A stretch of DNA of 64,000 bases, from the NCBI RefSeq assembly GCF_036013955.1, contig NZ_CP107903.1, positions 1,364,001-1,428,000 on the forward strand. Direction: 5' to 3'. This document shows, one piece after another, positions 34,167 to 42,077 of the stretch. The notes under the pieces were generated by a model. The model did no database searches, was not told where the DNA came from, and worked only from the letters and a program-made list of their open reading frames with translations. Both the position numbers and the translations under genes were made by a program. Origin of the DNA: Streptomyces sp. NBC_00459. Lineage in GTDB: Bacteria > Actinomycetota > Actinomycetes > Streptomycetales > Streptomycetaceae. The stretch's first letter is position 1, and the number at the start of each line of letters is the position of its first letter.

Positions 34167-34913
34167 ATGAGAGTGGTTCGCCAATCACGGGTCGGCATTG
34201 CTATTGCCATGCTCATGACCTTCTGCGCGCTTTCCGCATGCGAGTCGGGGCAGGGCTCCCGGGCAGGTGCAGCGTCGGAGTCGGAAGAGACCAGGACGGC
34301 CGGCGCAGAGGACAAGCCGTTGGGCAAGGCGGACCTGGAGCGGGTAGCGATCACCGTCGCGGATCTCGACGGCTACGAGGTCGAACAGACCCTGGCTGCT
34401 CCCATGGCGTCTCGCCGGACGGCGGATCCTGCCGAATGCGCGCCCGTCGTTCAGGCGACGGGGGGAAGCAGCGGCTTCGTAGCCACCGCGCGCATCGGCC
34501 GGACGATGTTCCCGAAGGAGCACGGCCCCGGAACCTCCGTGATCCTTGCGTCCCACAGTTCCGGGGACGCCGCTCGGGTGATCGACGCACTCCGCACGGC
34601 CGCCGAGCGATGCAAGACCTTCTTGGACATCGGGGTGGGCTTCCGCTACGACGAGGTCGCACTCCAGCCCGACCCCGGCTACGGCGATGAATCCGTGTCT
34701 CTGCGGCTCACACAACTCGCGGCGTTCGATGAGGACGACGAGCCCGTCCGAGTTCCCTACGCCGTGGTGGCCGTTCGGCAAGGGGCGACGGTCGCCATGT
34801 TCTACGCGTTCAACCGCCCCGGAGCGGCAAGGTCCAAGGGGCCGGCTGTCGTACCGGAAGAGATCATCAAGACACAGATGGACAGGATTGGTAATCCGAC
34901 GACCTCCAAGTGA
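34167..34913 (+). CDS. Lipoprotein, function unknown
   Basis: 248 aa. The signal peptide (RQSRVGIAIAMLMTFCALSAC) ends in the lipobox ALSAC, so it should be attached to the outside of the membrane. The mature part has AITVADLDGYEVEQTLAA, a CAPVVQATGG stretch and SVILASHSSGDAARVIDALR. This resembles the sensor-type PknH-like or lipoprotein domain seen in many Streptomyces lipoproteins. Start ATG 34167 with GGGG upstream. No operon partner. Confidence 0.78.
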   Translation: MRVVRQSRVGIAIAMLMTFCALSACESGQGSRAGAASESEETRTAGAEDKPLGKADLERVAITVADLDGYEVEQTLAAPMASRRTADPAECAPVVQATGGSSGFVATARIGRTMFPKEHGPGTSVILASHSSGDAARVIDALRTAAERCKTFLDIGVGFRYDEVALQPDPGYGDESVSLRLTQLAAFDEDDEPVRVPYAVVAVRQGATVAMFYAFNRPGAARSKGPAVVPEEIIKTQMDRIGNPTTSK

Positions 34914-34945
34914 TCTTAGGAACGTACCGACTTGAGGTCCGCAGG

Positions 34946-34984
34946 GAACGACGGTGAGACCCATGTCAAGCCGTCCTCACAGAC
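34946..34984 (-). pseudogene. DUF4291 remnant D
   Basis: A 13-codon minus-strand piece reading VCEDGLTWVSPSF. It parallels VCEQGLIWIKPSF of remnant B and MTWIKPSF of the intact gene. It begins at GTCTGTGAGG. The piece is too short to stand alone; it is called because it shares the breakpoint motif with the other remnants. Confidence 0.45.
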
Positions 34985-35127
34985 TTTTCGTGAGCCAAGC
35001 GCCACGCATCCCTGGCCGCACGCTGGTTGGCCCGCGCGGGCGACTGCCTGCCGCGCGTGGCCGGCCTGCTCCGTCGCGTCGCGCAACGGTCGAAAATCGG
35101 TGGTCACCTGAGTCGGCCGACCCCACG

Positions 35128-35730
35128 ATGTACGCCATGGAAGAACCGCACCGCAGGATCCGCGCGCTCCACACAGCATCCACGATCACCGTCTACCAGG
35201 CGTACTCCCCTGAGATCGGACTGCCCGCCATCCGAGACGGCGGCTTTCCCGCCGCGTGGAAGCCGGGCCGCATGACGTGGATCAAGCCCAGTTTCATGTG
35301 GATGATGTACCGCTCCGGCTGGGGCACGAAGGAGGGTCAGGAGACCGTCCTCGCCATCGAGATCACTCGCGACGGCTTCGAGTGGGCGCTGCGCCATGCC
35401 TGCCTGGCGGGTTACATCCAGGGACTGCATTCCGATCGCGGCGCCTGGCAGCGGGACCTCAAGCACGCACCGGCCCGTGTCCAGTGGGATCCCGAACGCG
35501 ATCTGCACCTGCGTCCCCTACCGCACCGCTCCTTGCAACTGGGGCTCTCGGGTGAGGCATCATCGCGTTACGCGGACGAGTGGATCATGTCCATCAGTGA
35601 CGTGACTCCGCTCGCCAACGAGATCCACGCACTCGTCAGGGACGGCGAACTGGATGCAGCCACCCGCCTGCTCCCTCAGGAGCGGGGGTACCCCGCTGGT
35701 GAAGAGCTACTCGCCCACCTGCGTCCCTGA
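35128..35730 (+). CDS. DUF4291-domain protein, intact
   Basis: About 200 aa. The full domain is present: RRIRALHTASTITVYQAYSP, then GFPAAWKPGRMTWIKPSFMW and MMYRSGWGTKEGQETVLAIE. The C-terminal half has GFEWALRHACLAGYIQGLHS, ARVQWDPERDLHLRPLPHRS and SSRYADEWIMSISDV. The function of DUF4291 is not established. ATG 35128 (MYAMEEPH) or 35137 are both possible. It is surrounded by at least four fragments of the same gene, so it appears to be the surviving copy of a repeatedly duplicated locus. Confidence 0.85.
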   Translation: MYAMEEPHRRIRALHTASTITVYQAYSPEIGLPAIRDGGFPAAWKPGRMTWIKPSFMWMMYRSGWGTKEGQETVLAIEITRDGFEWALRHACLAGYIQGLHSDRGAWQRDLKHAPARVQWDPERDLHLRPLPHRSLQLGLSGEASSRYADEWIMSISDVTPLANEIHALVRDGELDAATRLLPQERGYPAGEELLAHLRP

Positions 35731-35767
35731 CCGGCTGTCCGGCACGACGGCTGGCATCACCCCCGGG

Positions 35768-35991
35768 TCACATGGCGGAAAAGGCCTGTGAGCGCGGCTT
35801 GATGACCCATGTCATACGGTCCCGCTGCCACGCCGCCGGAAACCGCCCCTCCCGGGCCACCGCGAGCCCGATCTGCGGATCGTGGGCCTGATAGACGGTC
35901 ACCGTGGACGCCGTGTGGAGGGCACGTACGCGGAACTTGGGTTCCTGCTCGGGGGGTGCATCGGAAACACCGACTGTCTGATCGTTCACGC
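35768..35991 (-). pseudogene. DUF4291 remnant C (N-terminal part)
   Basis: It reads RVRALHTASTVTVYQAHDPQ, then GRFPAAWQRDRMTWVIKP, matching residues 7-50 of the intact protein. It then breaks at the TGTGAGCGCGGCTTGA motif into RSQAFSAM and a stop. An in-frame GTG at 35991 could still start it, giving a 74-aa product, so expression as a short protein is possible. It faces the intact gene tail to tail. Confidence 0.7.
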
Positions 35992-36079
35992 GACCGGCCT
36001 GGGTACAGGACACGCCCATCGGCCACCGAATATCCGCACCTCCCTTGGCTGTGCCCGTCCCGTGCCCAACACTGAGCCG

Positions 36080-36571
36080 ATGACGCAGCGTGTAGAGCTC
36101 GCGACCGTGATGGACCGGCTCTCCCTCGACGGACTGGTCACCGCGTACGCGGTGGCGGTGGACGACGGCGACTGGGAGGCGTACGTGGAACTGTTCGCGC
36201 CGGACGGCCGGGCGGACTACCGCTCGGCCGGCGGCATCGAGGGGGACGCCCGACAGGTCGCCGGGTGGCTCAGGCAGAACATGGAACTGTTTCCGATGCG
36301 GCAGCATCTGATCGTCAACCGCCGGGTCGGCTTCGGCCTCCTGGAGCAGGACACCGGCGACACCGCCCGTGTCCAGGCGGACTACGTCAACCCCATGCGC
36401 CTCGCGGCCCGTGCCGGCGAGGGCGGATCCACCGCTCCCGACTTCGTATGCGGCGGCCGGTACGCCTTCGGGTTGATCCGTACGCAGGACGGCTGGCGGT
36501 TGCGCGAGGTGGTCGTCCAGGAGAAGTGGCGCCGAATGCCCGACCCGCACCCGGAACCGGCCACCGGCTGA
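36080..36571 (+). CDS. SnoaL-like/NTF2-fold protein
   Basis: 163 aa. The cone-shaped NTF2 fold is indicated by MDRLSLDGLVTAYAVAVDDG, EAYVELFAPDGRADYRSAGG and the final strand-rich YAFGLIRTQDGWRLREVVV. SnoaL-like members are ring-cyclising or dehydratase enzymes or simply bind ligands; the function here is open. The ATG at 36080 has only a weak upstream SD. It is the first ordinary gene to the right of the DUF4291 region. Confidence 0.8.
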   Translation: MTQRVELATVMDRLSLDGLVTAYAVAVDDGDWEAYVELFAPDGRADYRSAGGIEGDARQVAGWLRQNMELFPMRQHLIVNRRVGFGLLEQDTGDTARVQADYVNPMRLAARAGEGGSTAPDFVCGGRYAFGLIRTQDGWRLREVVVQEKWRRMPDPHPEPATG

Positions 36572-36757
36572 CCGCCGGCCTTCGTCCACGGACCAGCCGC
36601 CGTACGCCGTACGAGGAATCCGCTGCTCCTGGCCGGAGTCCTGCTGGTCCGAGATCGTCCCCACCACGCACACTGAACCCAGGTGACCCACGTAAGAGGT
36701 GACCGACTGGGTAGTCGACCCGGTGGTCCTGGGGAACCGACCGGTAGGAGGCGCCGT

Positions 36758-38332
36758 ATGAAACTGCCCGGACACTGGCTCGCCTCCCCGTGGCGGCGTT
36801 CAGTCGTCGCCGCGCTGGCCGGTGCTCTGCCGATGTTCGCCTTCCCTGCGCCGGGCCTGTGGTGGTTCGCCTACGTCGCGCTCGTGCCCTGGATCCTGCT
36901 CGTCCGGTCCGCGCCGACCGACAAACGGGCAGCGTACGACGGCTGGTTCGGTGGCCTCGGGTTCATGCTGGCCGTGCATCACTGGCTGCTGCCGAGTCTG
37001 CATGTGTTCACGGTCCTCATCGCGGCGCTGCTGGGCGCGCTCTGGGCACCCTGGGGCGTCCTCGTACGCCGGTTCCTCGGAGGCAGGCCCTCCGCCGGGC
37101 GGATCGCCGCCGGGCTCGTCGTGCTGCCGTCGGGGTGGCTCATGGTCGAGCTGGTCCGCTCGTGGCAGGGGCTGGGCGGGCCCTGGGGCATGATCGGATC
37201 CAGCCAGTGGCAGGTGGCGCCCGCGCTGCGGCTGGCCTCGGTCGGCGGGGTGTGGCTGCTCAGCTTCCTGGTGGTGACCGTGAACGTCGCAGTCGCCGTG
37301 CTGGTCGCGGTGCGCGAGTCGCGGGTCCCGGCGGTGGCCGGGCTCGTCGCCACCGCCGCCGTGACCTCTGCCGCCTGGGTGTGGTCGCCGCGCCCGGAGG
37401 CGGACGGCCGGGTGCGGATCGCCGTCGTGCAGCCGGGCATCGTCGACGGGGCCGACAGCGCCGGGAAGCGGTTCGCGCTGGAGGAGGCGCTCACCCGCCG
37501 GCTGGCCGGCCAGGACGTGGATCTCATCGTCTGGGGCGAGAGCAGCGTCGGCTACGACCTCGCCGACCGCCCCGACCTGGCGAAACGGCTCGCGTCGCTG
37601 TCACGCACGACCGGGACCGACATCCTCGTCAATGTGGACGCCAGGCGCTCCGACCGGCCCGGGATCTACAAGAGTTCGGTGCTCGTCGGACCGGACGGCC
37701 CCACCGGCGACCGGTACGACAAGATGCGGCTCGTGCCCTTCGGTGAGTACATTCCCGCGCGTTCGCTGCTGGGCTGGGCCACCTCCGTCGGCAAGGCGGC
37801 GGGCGAGGACCGCAAACGCGGCACCGAGCAGGTCGTGATGAATGTCGGGCAGGGGCTGCGCATCGGGCCCATGGTCTGCTTCGAGTCCGCGTTCCCGGAC
37901 ATGAGCCGCCATCTCGCCCAGGACGGCGCCGAGGTACTCATCGCCCAGTCCTCGACCTCGTCGTTCCAGCACAGCTGGGCCCCCGAGCAGCACGCCTCGA
38001 TCGCGGCCCTGCGCGCCGCCGAGACCGGCCGGCCCATGGTGCACGCCACGCTGACCGGCGTCTCGGCCGTCTACGGACCGAGCGGCGAGCGCGTCGGCTC
38101 CTGGCTCGGCACCGGTGCGAGCACCTCGGCGGTGTACGACGTACCGCTGGCCCGCGGTGTCACGCCGTACGTCCGCTTCGGCGACTGGCCGGTGCACGCG
38201 GCCGTGCTCGTCCTCGTCGTCCTGGGTGTCGTCGAGGGTTTGGGCCTGGTCAGGCGGCGCCGGTCCGCTCCTCCACGGCACGTACCACCCGCTCGCACAG
38301 TTCATGGGTCGCCAGTGCGTCCCGGGCGCTGA
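36758..38332 (+). CDS. lnt: Apolipoprotein N-acyltransferase
   Basis: A 524-aa membrane enzyme that N-acylates the lipid-modified cysteine of lipoproteins. About six hydrophobic segments come first, then the nitrilase-fold periplasmic domain. The catalytic triad can be seen: Glu in VDLIVWGESSVG, Lys in DRYDKMRLVPFGEYIPARSL and Cys in IGPMVCFESAFPDMSRHLA. A last hydrophobic segment closes the protein. The SD GTAGGAGG is strong. The 3' end overlaps the convergent Gfo/Idh/MocA gene by 83 bp. Streptomycetes typically have two lnt genes. Confidence 0.93.
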   Translation: MKLPGHWLASPWRRSVVAALAGALPMFAFPAPGLWWFAYVALVPWILLVRSAPTDKRAAYDGWFGGLGFMLAVHHWLLPSLHVFTVLIAALLGALWAPWGVLVRRFLGGRPSAGRIAAGLVVLPSGWLMVELVRSWQGLGGPWGMIGSSQWQVAPALRLASVGGVWLLSFLVVTVNVAVAVLVAVRESRVPAVAGLVATAAVTSAAWVWSPRPEADGRVRIAVVQPGIVDGADSAGKRFALEEALTRRLAGQDVDLIVWGESSVGYDLADRPDLAKRLASLSRTTGTDILVNVDARRSDRPGIYKSSVLVGPDGPTGDRYDKMRLVPFGEYIPARSLLGWATSVGKAAGEDRKRGTEQVVMNVGQGLRIGPMVCFESAFPDMSRHLAQDGAEVLIAQSSTSSFQHSWAPEQHASIAALRAAETGRPMVHATLTGVSAVYGPSGERVGSWLGTGASTSAVYDVPLARGVTPYVRFGDWPVHAAVLVLVVLGVVEGLGLVRRRRSAPPRHVPPARTVHGSPVRPGR

Positions 38333-39161
38333 GCACCTTGCCCGCGCGCACGGCGTCGAGGAAGGTGAGCACGGCCTGTTCGATGCCGCGCTGCCGGGCC
38401 ACGGGCACCCAGTCGCCGCGTCGCCGTACGGTCGGCTGGCCCTTGTGGTCGATCACCTCGGCGAGGTTGACCACCTGACGCTTGGTGTCCTGCCCGGACA
38501 CTTCGAGGATCTCCTCGGCCGAGCCGCTGAGCCGGTTCATCACCCCGAGGGCGGTGAAACCGTCCCCGGCGAGCTGGAGCACCACGTGGTGCAGGAGTCC
38601 GCCCTCCGTGCGGGCGCGCACGGTCACGTCGTCGACCTGGCCCGGCACCAGGAACCGCAGCGTGTCCACGACATGGATGAAGTCGTCGAGGATCATCGCG
38701 CGGGGTTCCTCGGGGAGCCCGATCCGGTTCTTCTGCATCAGGATCAGCTCGCGCGGGTGGTCGGCGCACTGCGTGTACCCGGGCGCGAAGCGCCTGTTGA
38801 ACCCGACGGCGAGTGAGACCCCACGCTCCTCCGCCAGCCTCACCAGCCGCTCCGACGCGGCGAGTTCGTACGCGAGCGGCTTGTCGACGTACGTCGGTAC
38901 GCCCGCCTCCAGCAACCTGGTCACGATCTCCGGGTGCACGACGGTCGGCGCGTGCACGAAGGCCGCGTCGAGGCCCTGGCCGATCAGCTCGTCGAGGTCG
39001 GCATGGCGCTGCCCGGCCGGCAGGCGCAGTCCGTCGGCGACCCGGGCGAGAGTGGCGGGCGTCCGCGTGTGCAGATGCAGTTCGACGCCGGGCCGCGCGC
39101 CCAGCACCGGCAGATACGCCTTATGCGCGATGTCACCGAGTCCGATGCAGCCGACCTTCAC
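38250..39161 (-). CDS. Gfo/Idh/MocA-family oxidoreductase
   Basis: 303 aa. The N-terminal dinucleotide site is VGCIGLGDIAHKAYLPVLGA. The Lys-Pro motif YVDKPLAYELAASERLVRLA lies near residue 93, followed by VGFNRRFAPGYTQCADHP. It has the short C-terminal domain of the MviM-like group. GTG 39161 follows AAGGAGA. Substrate unknown; distinct from the Gfo at 24782. Its last 83 bp overlap the end of lnt on the other strand. Confidence 0.87.
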   Translation of the reverse strand: MKVGCIGLGDIAHKAYLPVLGARPGVELHLHTRTPATLARVADGLRLPAGQRHADLDELIGQGLDAAFVHAPTVVHPEIVTRLLEAGVPTYVDKPLAYELAASERLVRLAEERGVSLAVGFNRRFAPGYTQCADHPRELILMQKNRIGLPEEPRAMILDDFIHVVDTLRFLVPGQVDDVTVRARTEGGLLHHVVLQLAGDGFTALGVMNRLSGSAEEILEVSGQDTKRQVVNLAEVIDHKGQPTVRRRGDWVPVARQRGIEQAVLTFLDAVRAGKVLSARDALATHELCERVVRAVEERTGAA

Positions 39162-39289
39162 GGGGTCTCCTTCAGCGGTTGCCTGCCGGGGTCATGCCGG
39201 AAGCATAGGGCCGCCGGAGGCTTCGTCGGCTGGCCGGGTCTCCGGAAAACACGTGGTGGGGGGCGGTCTCGGTAGGCGACCATGCCTGC

Positions 39290-39808
39290 ATGACGACATC
39301 GACGCCGCGCAGTGAACCCGCGCAGAACGCCGACGAGCGCACCATGCTGGAGGGCTGGCTGGACTACCACCGGCAGACCCTGGCGTGGAAGTGCGAGGGC
39401 CTGACCGACGCCCAGCTCAGGACCGCCTCGGTGGAACCCTCCGAACTGTCCCTGATGGGCCTGGTACGGCACATGGCGGAAGTGGAGCGGGGCTGGTTCC
39501 GCACAGTGCTGGTGGCCGACGATCCGGGGCCGATCTACTACACCGAGGAGGACCGGGACGGCGAGTTCCATCTGACCGAGGCGGACACCTGGGAGGAGGC
39601 TTACAGCACCTGGCAGGCCGAGATCGGGATCGCCCGGCGCAACGCCGCCGGTTTCGGTCTCGACGACCTCTCGAAGGGCAGAAGCAGGCACAGCGACGAA
39701 CCGTTCAACCTGCGCTGGATCTACACGCACATGATCGAGGAGTACGCCCGCCACAACGGCCACGCCGACCTGCTCCGCGAACGGCTCGACGGTAAGACGG
39801 GCGACTGA
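39290..39808 (+). CDS. DinB-family (DUF664) protein
   Basis: A 172-aa four-helix-bundle protein. The DUF664 pattern is clear: RTMLEGWLDYHRQTLAWKCE, SLMGLVRHMAEVERGWFRTV (first metal His) and WIYTHMIEEYARHNGHADLL with the other histidines. Such proteins include mycothiol-dependent and related thiol transferases. The exact substrate is unknown. The ATG at 39290 has little SD. It is followed by a long stem-loop region. Confidence 0.88.
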   Translation: MTTSTPRSEPAQNADERTMLEGWLDYHRQTLAWKCEGLTDAQLRTASVEPSELSLMGLVRHMAEVERGWFRTVLVADDPGPIYYTEEDRDGEFHLTEADTWEEAYSTWQAEIGIARRNAAGFGLDDLSKGRSRHSDEPFNLRWIYTHMIEEYARHNGHADLLRERLDGKTGD

Positions 39809-39819
39809 TCCGAGCCTGC

Positions 39820-39865
39820 GGAGGGTCGCGCGTCGGGACGGCGAAGCCGTCAGCCGTGGCCCTCC
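39820..39865 (+). terminator. Stem-loop after the DinB gene
   Basis: GGAGGG at 39820-39825 can pair with CCCTCC at 39860-39865. A second hairpin GACGGCGAAGCCGTC at 39838-39852 sits inside it. It begins 12 nt after the DinB stop. Confidence 0.5.
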
Positions 39866-39959
39866 CGGGCCCTCCGTAAGGGGCCGGAGATCACCCGTGT
39901 GGGGCATCCTCCGCTTGTCCACGGTTCCGAATCCGGCCGGACACAGCAGAGTTGCGCGG

Positions 39960-40460
39960 GTGCATCGAACGACGACCACCGCAACGCTTCTGGTCACTGT
40001 GGCTGTCACGGCCCTCTCCGGTTGCGTCACGATCCAGCACCCGATCGCTCCCGGTCCACCCCCGGCGCCGTCCCAGCCGTCGGTGCCCCGTCCGGACGTC
40101 CGGGCCGAACCGCAGATCGTGCAGGCGCCCGCACGGGAGGCACTGGAGCTCATCGGCCCCGACCGCAAGCCCGCTCGGGCCCCGCGGACACCACAGGCCG
40201 CGGGCGAGCCGCACCACCCGGCCGGAGCGGCACCCGTGGCCCCGCCGGCCGCCGCTCCGGCCCCTCCCCCTCGCCGGACCAAGCCGAAGAAGCGCCCGCC
40301 GAAGCCGGAACGGCGCCACACCCAGCCCCGCGTCGAACTCCCCGAGGTGTCCCGCCCGGTGCGCGAGAACACGGACGTGTGCGCTCTCGGCAAGAAGTAC
40401 GGCGGCTGGGGCAAGGACAGCCCCCAGACGGTCATCTGCAAGGAGGCGTACGGGCGTTGA
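39960..40460 (+). CDS. Pro-rich lipoprotein, hypothetical
   Basis: 166 aa. The signal segment TTTTATLLVTVAVTALSGC ends in a lipobox. The middle is a Pro/Ala/Lys-rich low-complexity stretch (APPPRRTKPKKRPPKPERRH). A small conserved C-terminus has two cysteines (DVCALGKKYGGWGKDSPQTV, ICKEAYG). GTG 39960 starts directly before the basic n-region. Possibly a wall-spanning lipoprotein; no function is known. Confidence 0.65.
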   Translation: MHRTTTTATLLVTVAVTALSGCVTIQHPIAPGPPPAPSQPSVPRPDVRAEPQIVQAPAREALELIGPDRKPARAPRTPQAAGEPHHPAGAAPVAPPAAAPAPPPRRTKPKKRPPKPERRHTQPRVELPEVSRPVRENTDVCALGKKYGGWGKDSPQTVICKEAYGR

Positions 40461-40548
40461 GCACACAGAGACCGCATGACGGCTGGAGATCAGTCCGTGC
40501 CGGACTGACGCTGACGGACAGCCACCATTCGGCGCCCTCCGGAACCCG

Positions 40549-41088
40549 CTAGGGCCGCTGCCTCGGCGGCCCCCAGGATTCCCCCTCCGGTCCCCCTGAG
40601 GAGTCCCCCTCCCCCAGGCGCAGCTCCAGTCGGCCGATGGCCGCCCTGACCCCGTCGCCGTAGCTGTCGTCGCCCAGGGCGTCGACCGCGCCGCGGGCGC
40701 GACGGAGGTGGGTGCGGGCGGCGTCGGGGCGGTCCAGCTTGACGTAGTCGGCGGCGAGGTTCAGATGCAGTGACGGGTACAGGGCACGCACCGCGAGCGC
40801 TCCCTGGTGCCGGACCACCTCCGCGACCCGCTCGTCCGACAGCTCCTGTGCCGCCGACAACGCCCTGAGGTCCCACGCCAGTTCGTCCGAGGGGTCGTCC
40901 TGCGTGTCGGCCATGTAGTGCGCCAGCGTGCAGCGGTGCAACGGGTCGCCGGTCGCGCCGATCTCCGCCCACAGCCCCAGGAGGCGCCCCCGGGCCTCTT
41001 CTCGGTCCCCGCCGTGATGCAGCATGACGGCCTGTCCGATCCGGGTCATCATGGCATCCGGCGCCACCTGTTCCTGCCGCTCCGTCAC
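40549..41088 (-). CDS. Tetratricopeptide-like helical protein
   Basis: About 179 aa, largely alpha-helical. Helical pairs include MTRIGQAVMLHHGGDREEAR, RLLGLWAEIGATGDPLHRCT and LAADYVKLDRPDAARTHLRR, the last resembling a TPR. The C-terminal tail is Gly/Pro-rich. Several Streptomyces carry this type next to unrelated genes; no function is assigned. GTG 41088 follows GGAGGACGCG; an upstream ATG at 41154 is also open. Confidence 0.7.
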   Translation of the reverse strand: MTERQEQVAPDAMMTRIGQAVMLHHGGDREEARGRLLGLWAEIGATGDPLHRCTLAHYMADTQDDPSDELAWDLRALSAAQELSDERVAEVVRHQGALAVRALYPSLHLNLAADYVKLDRPDAARTHLRRARGAVDALGDDSYGDGVRAAIGRLELRLGEGDSSGGPEGESWGPPRQRP

Positions 41089-41276
41089 CGCGTCCTCCGC
41101 CCTACGTCCGCTGTGCCCGCTGTCCCTCCCGACGCTAGCCGCAGGCAATGACAATCCAGGTCAGGCGAGCCCGTACGGCACTGGACCGGCCCCGTGACGG
41201 ACGCGGACCGGCCCGGCGACGCGGCTCACCGCTCCCCGGTCGTCGGACCAGGTCGTGAATCAGCGCGGGCAGGGAC

Positions 41277-41960
41277 TCAGCCCAGGTCGGGAATCGTCCA
41301 GTCGATCGGCGTGTGCCCCTGGCCGGCCACCGCCTCGTTGATCTGGGTGAACGGGCGCGAGCCGAAGAACTTCTTCGCCGACAGCGGCGACGGGTGCGCC
41401 CCCTTCACCACCACGTGCCGCTCCTCGTCGATCAGCGGGAGCTTCTTCTGCGCGTAGTTGCCCCACAGGACGAAGACCGCCGGGTCGGGACGGTCGGCCA
41501 CGGACCGGATGACCGCGTCCGTGAACCTCTCCCAGCCCTTCCCCTTGTGCGAGTTGGCCTCGCCGGAACGGACCGTGAGCACCGCGTTGAGCAGCAGCAC
41601 GCCCTGCTCGGCCCACGGCATCAGATAGCCGTTGTCGGGGACGGGCGTGCCCAGCTCCTCCTTCATCTCCTTGTAGATGTTGCGGAGCGAGGGCGGGGTC
41701 TTCACCCCGGGGCGGACCGAGAAGCACAGGCCGTGGCCCTGTCCTTCGCCGTGGTAGGGGTCCTGACCGAGGATCAGTACCTTCACCTTGTCGTACGGCG
41801 TCGCGTCGAGCGCGGCGAACACCTCGTCGCGCGGAGGATAGACAGGACCTTTCGCCCGCTCCTCCTCGACGAACTCGGTCAGCTCCTTGAAGTAGGGCTG
41901 CTGCAGCTCGTCACCCAGGACGCCGCGCCAGGACTCGGGCAGCATGGCGATGTCGGTCAC
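41277..41960 (-). CDS. ung: Uracil-DNA glycosylase
   Basis: A 227-aa family-1 UDG that removes uracil from DNA. All motifs are present: the water-activating loop VLILGQDPYHGEGQGHGLCF near residue 60, the Asn-containing LLLNAVLTVRSGEANSHKGK near 120 and the minor-groove loop GAHPSPLSAKKFFGSRPF near 186. GTG 41960 follows AGGAAG; the extra open frame upstream is not conserved. Single gene, next to the binding-protein gene. Confidence 0.96.
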   Translation of the reverse strand: MTDIAMLPESWRGVLGDELQQPYFKELTEFVEEERAKGPVYPPRDEVFAALDATPYDKVKVLILGQDPYHGEGQGHGLCFSVRPGVKTPPSLRNIYKEMKEELGTPVPDNGYLMPWAEQGVLLLNAVLTVRSGEANSHKGKGWERFTDAVIRSVADRPDPAVFVLWGNYAQKKLPLIDEERHVVVKGAHPSPLSAKKFFGSRPFTQINEAVAGQGHTPIDWTIPDLG

Positions 41961-42077
41961 GTGAACTTCCTCCGATGTGCGGTGTGTTCCACTCACCGAA
42001 GAACCTACCGGCGCCCACTGACAACGGGGCACCGACGTCGGCTCCCGACGCCGGCCGTGCTCAGGCCACGGGCTCCG

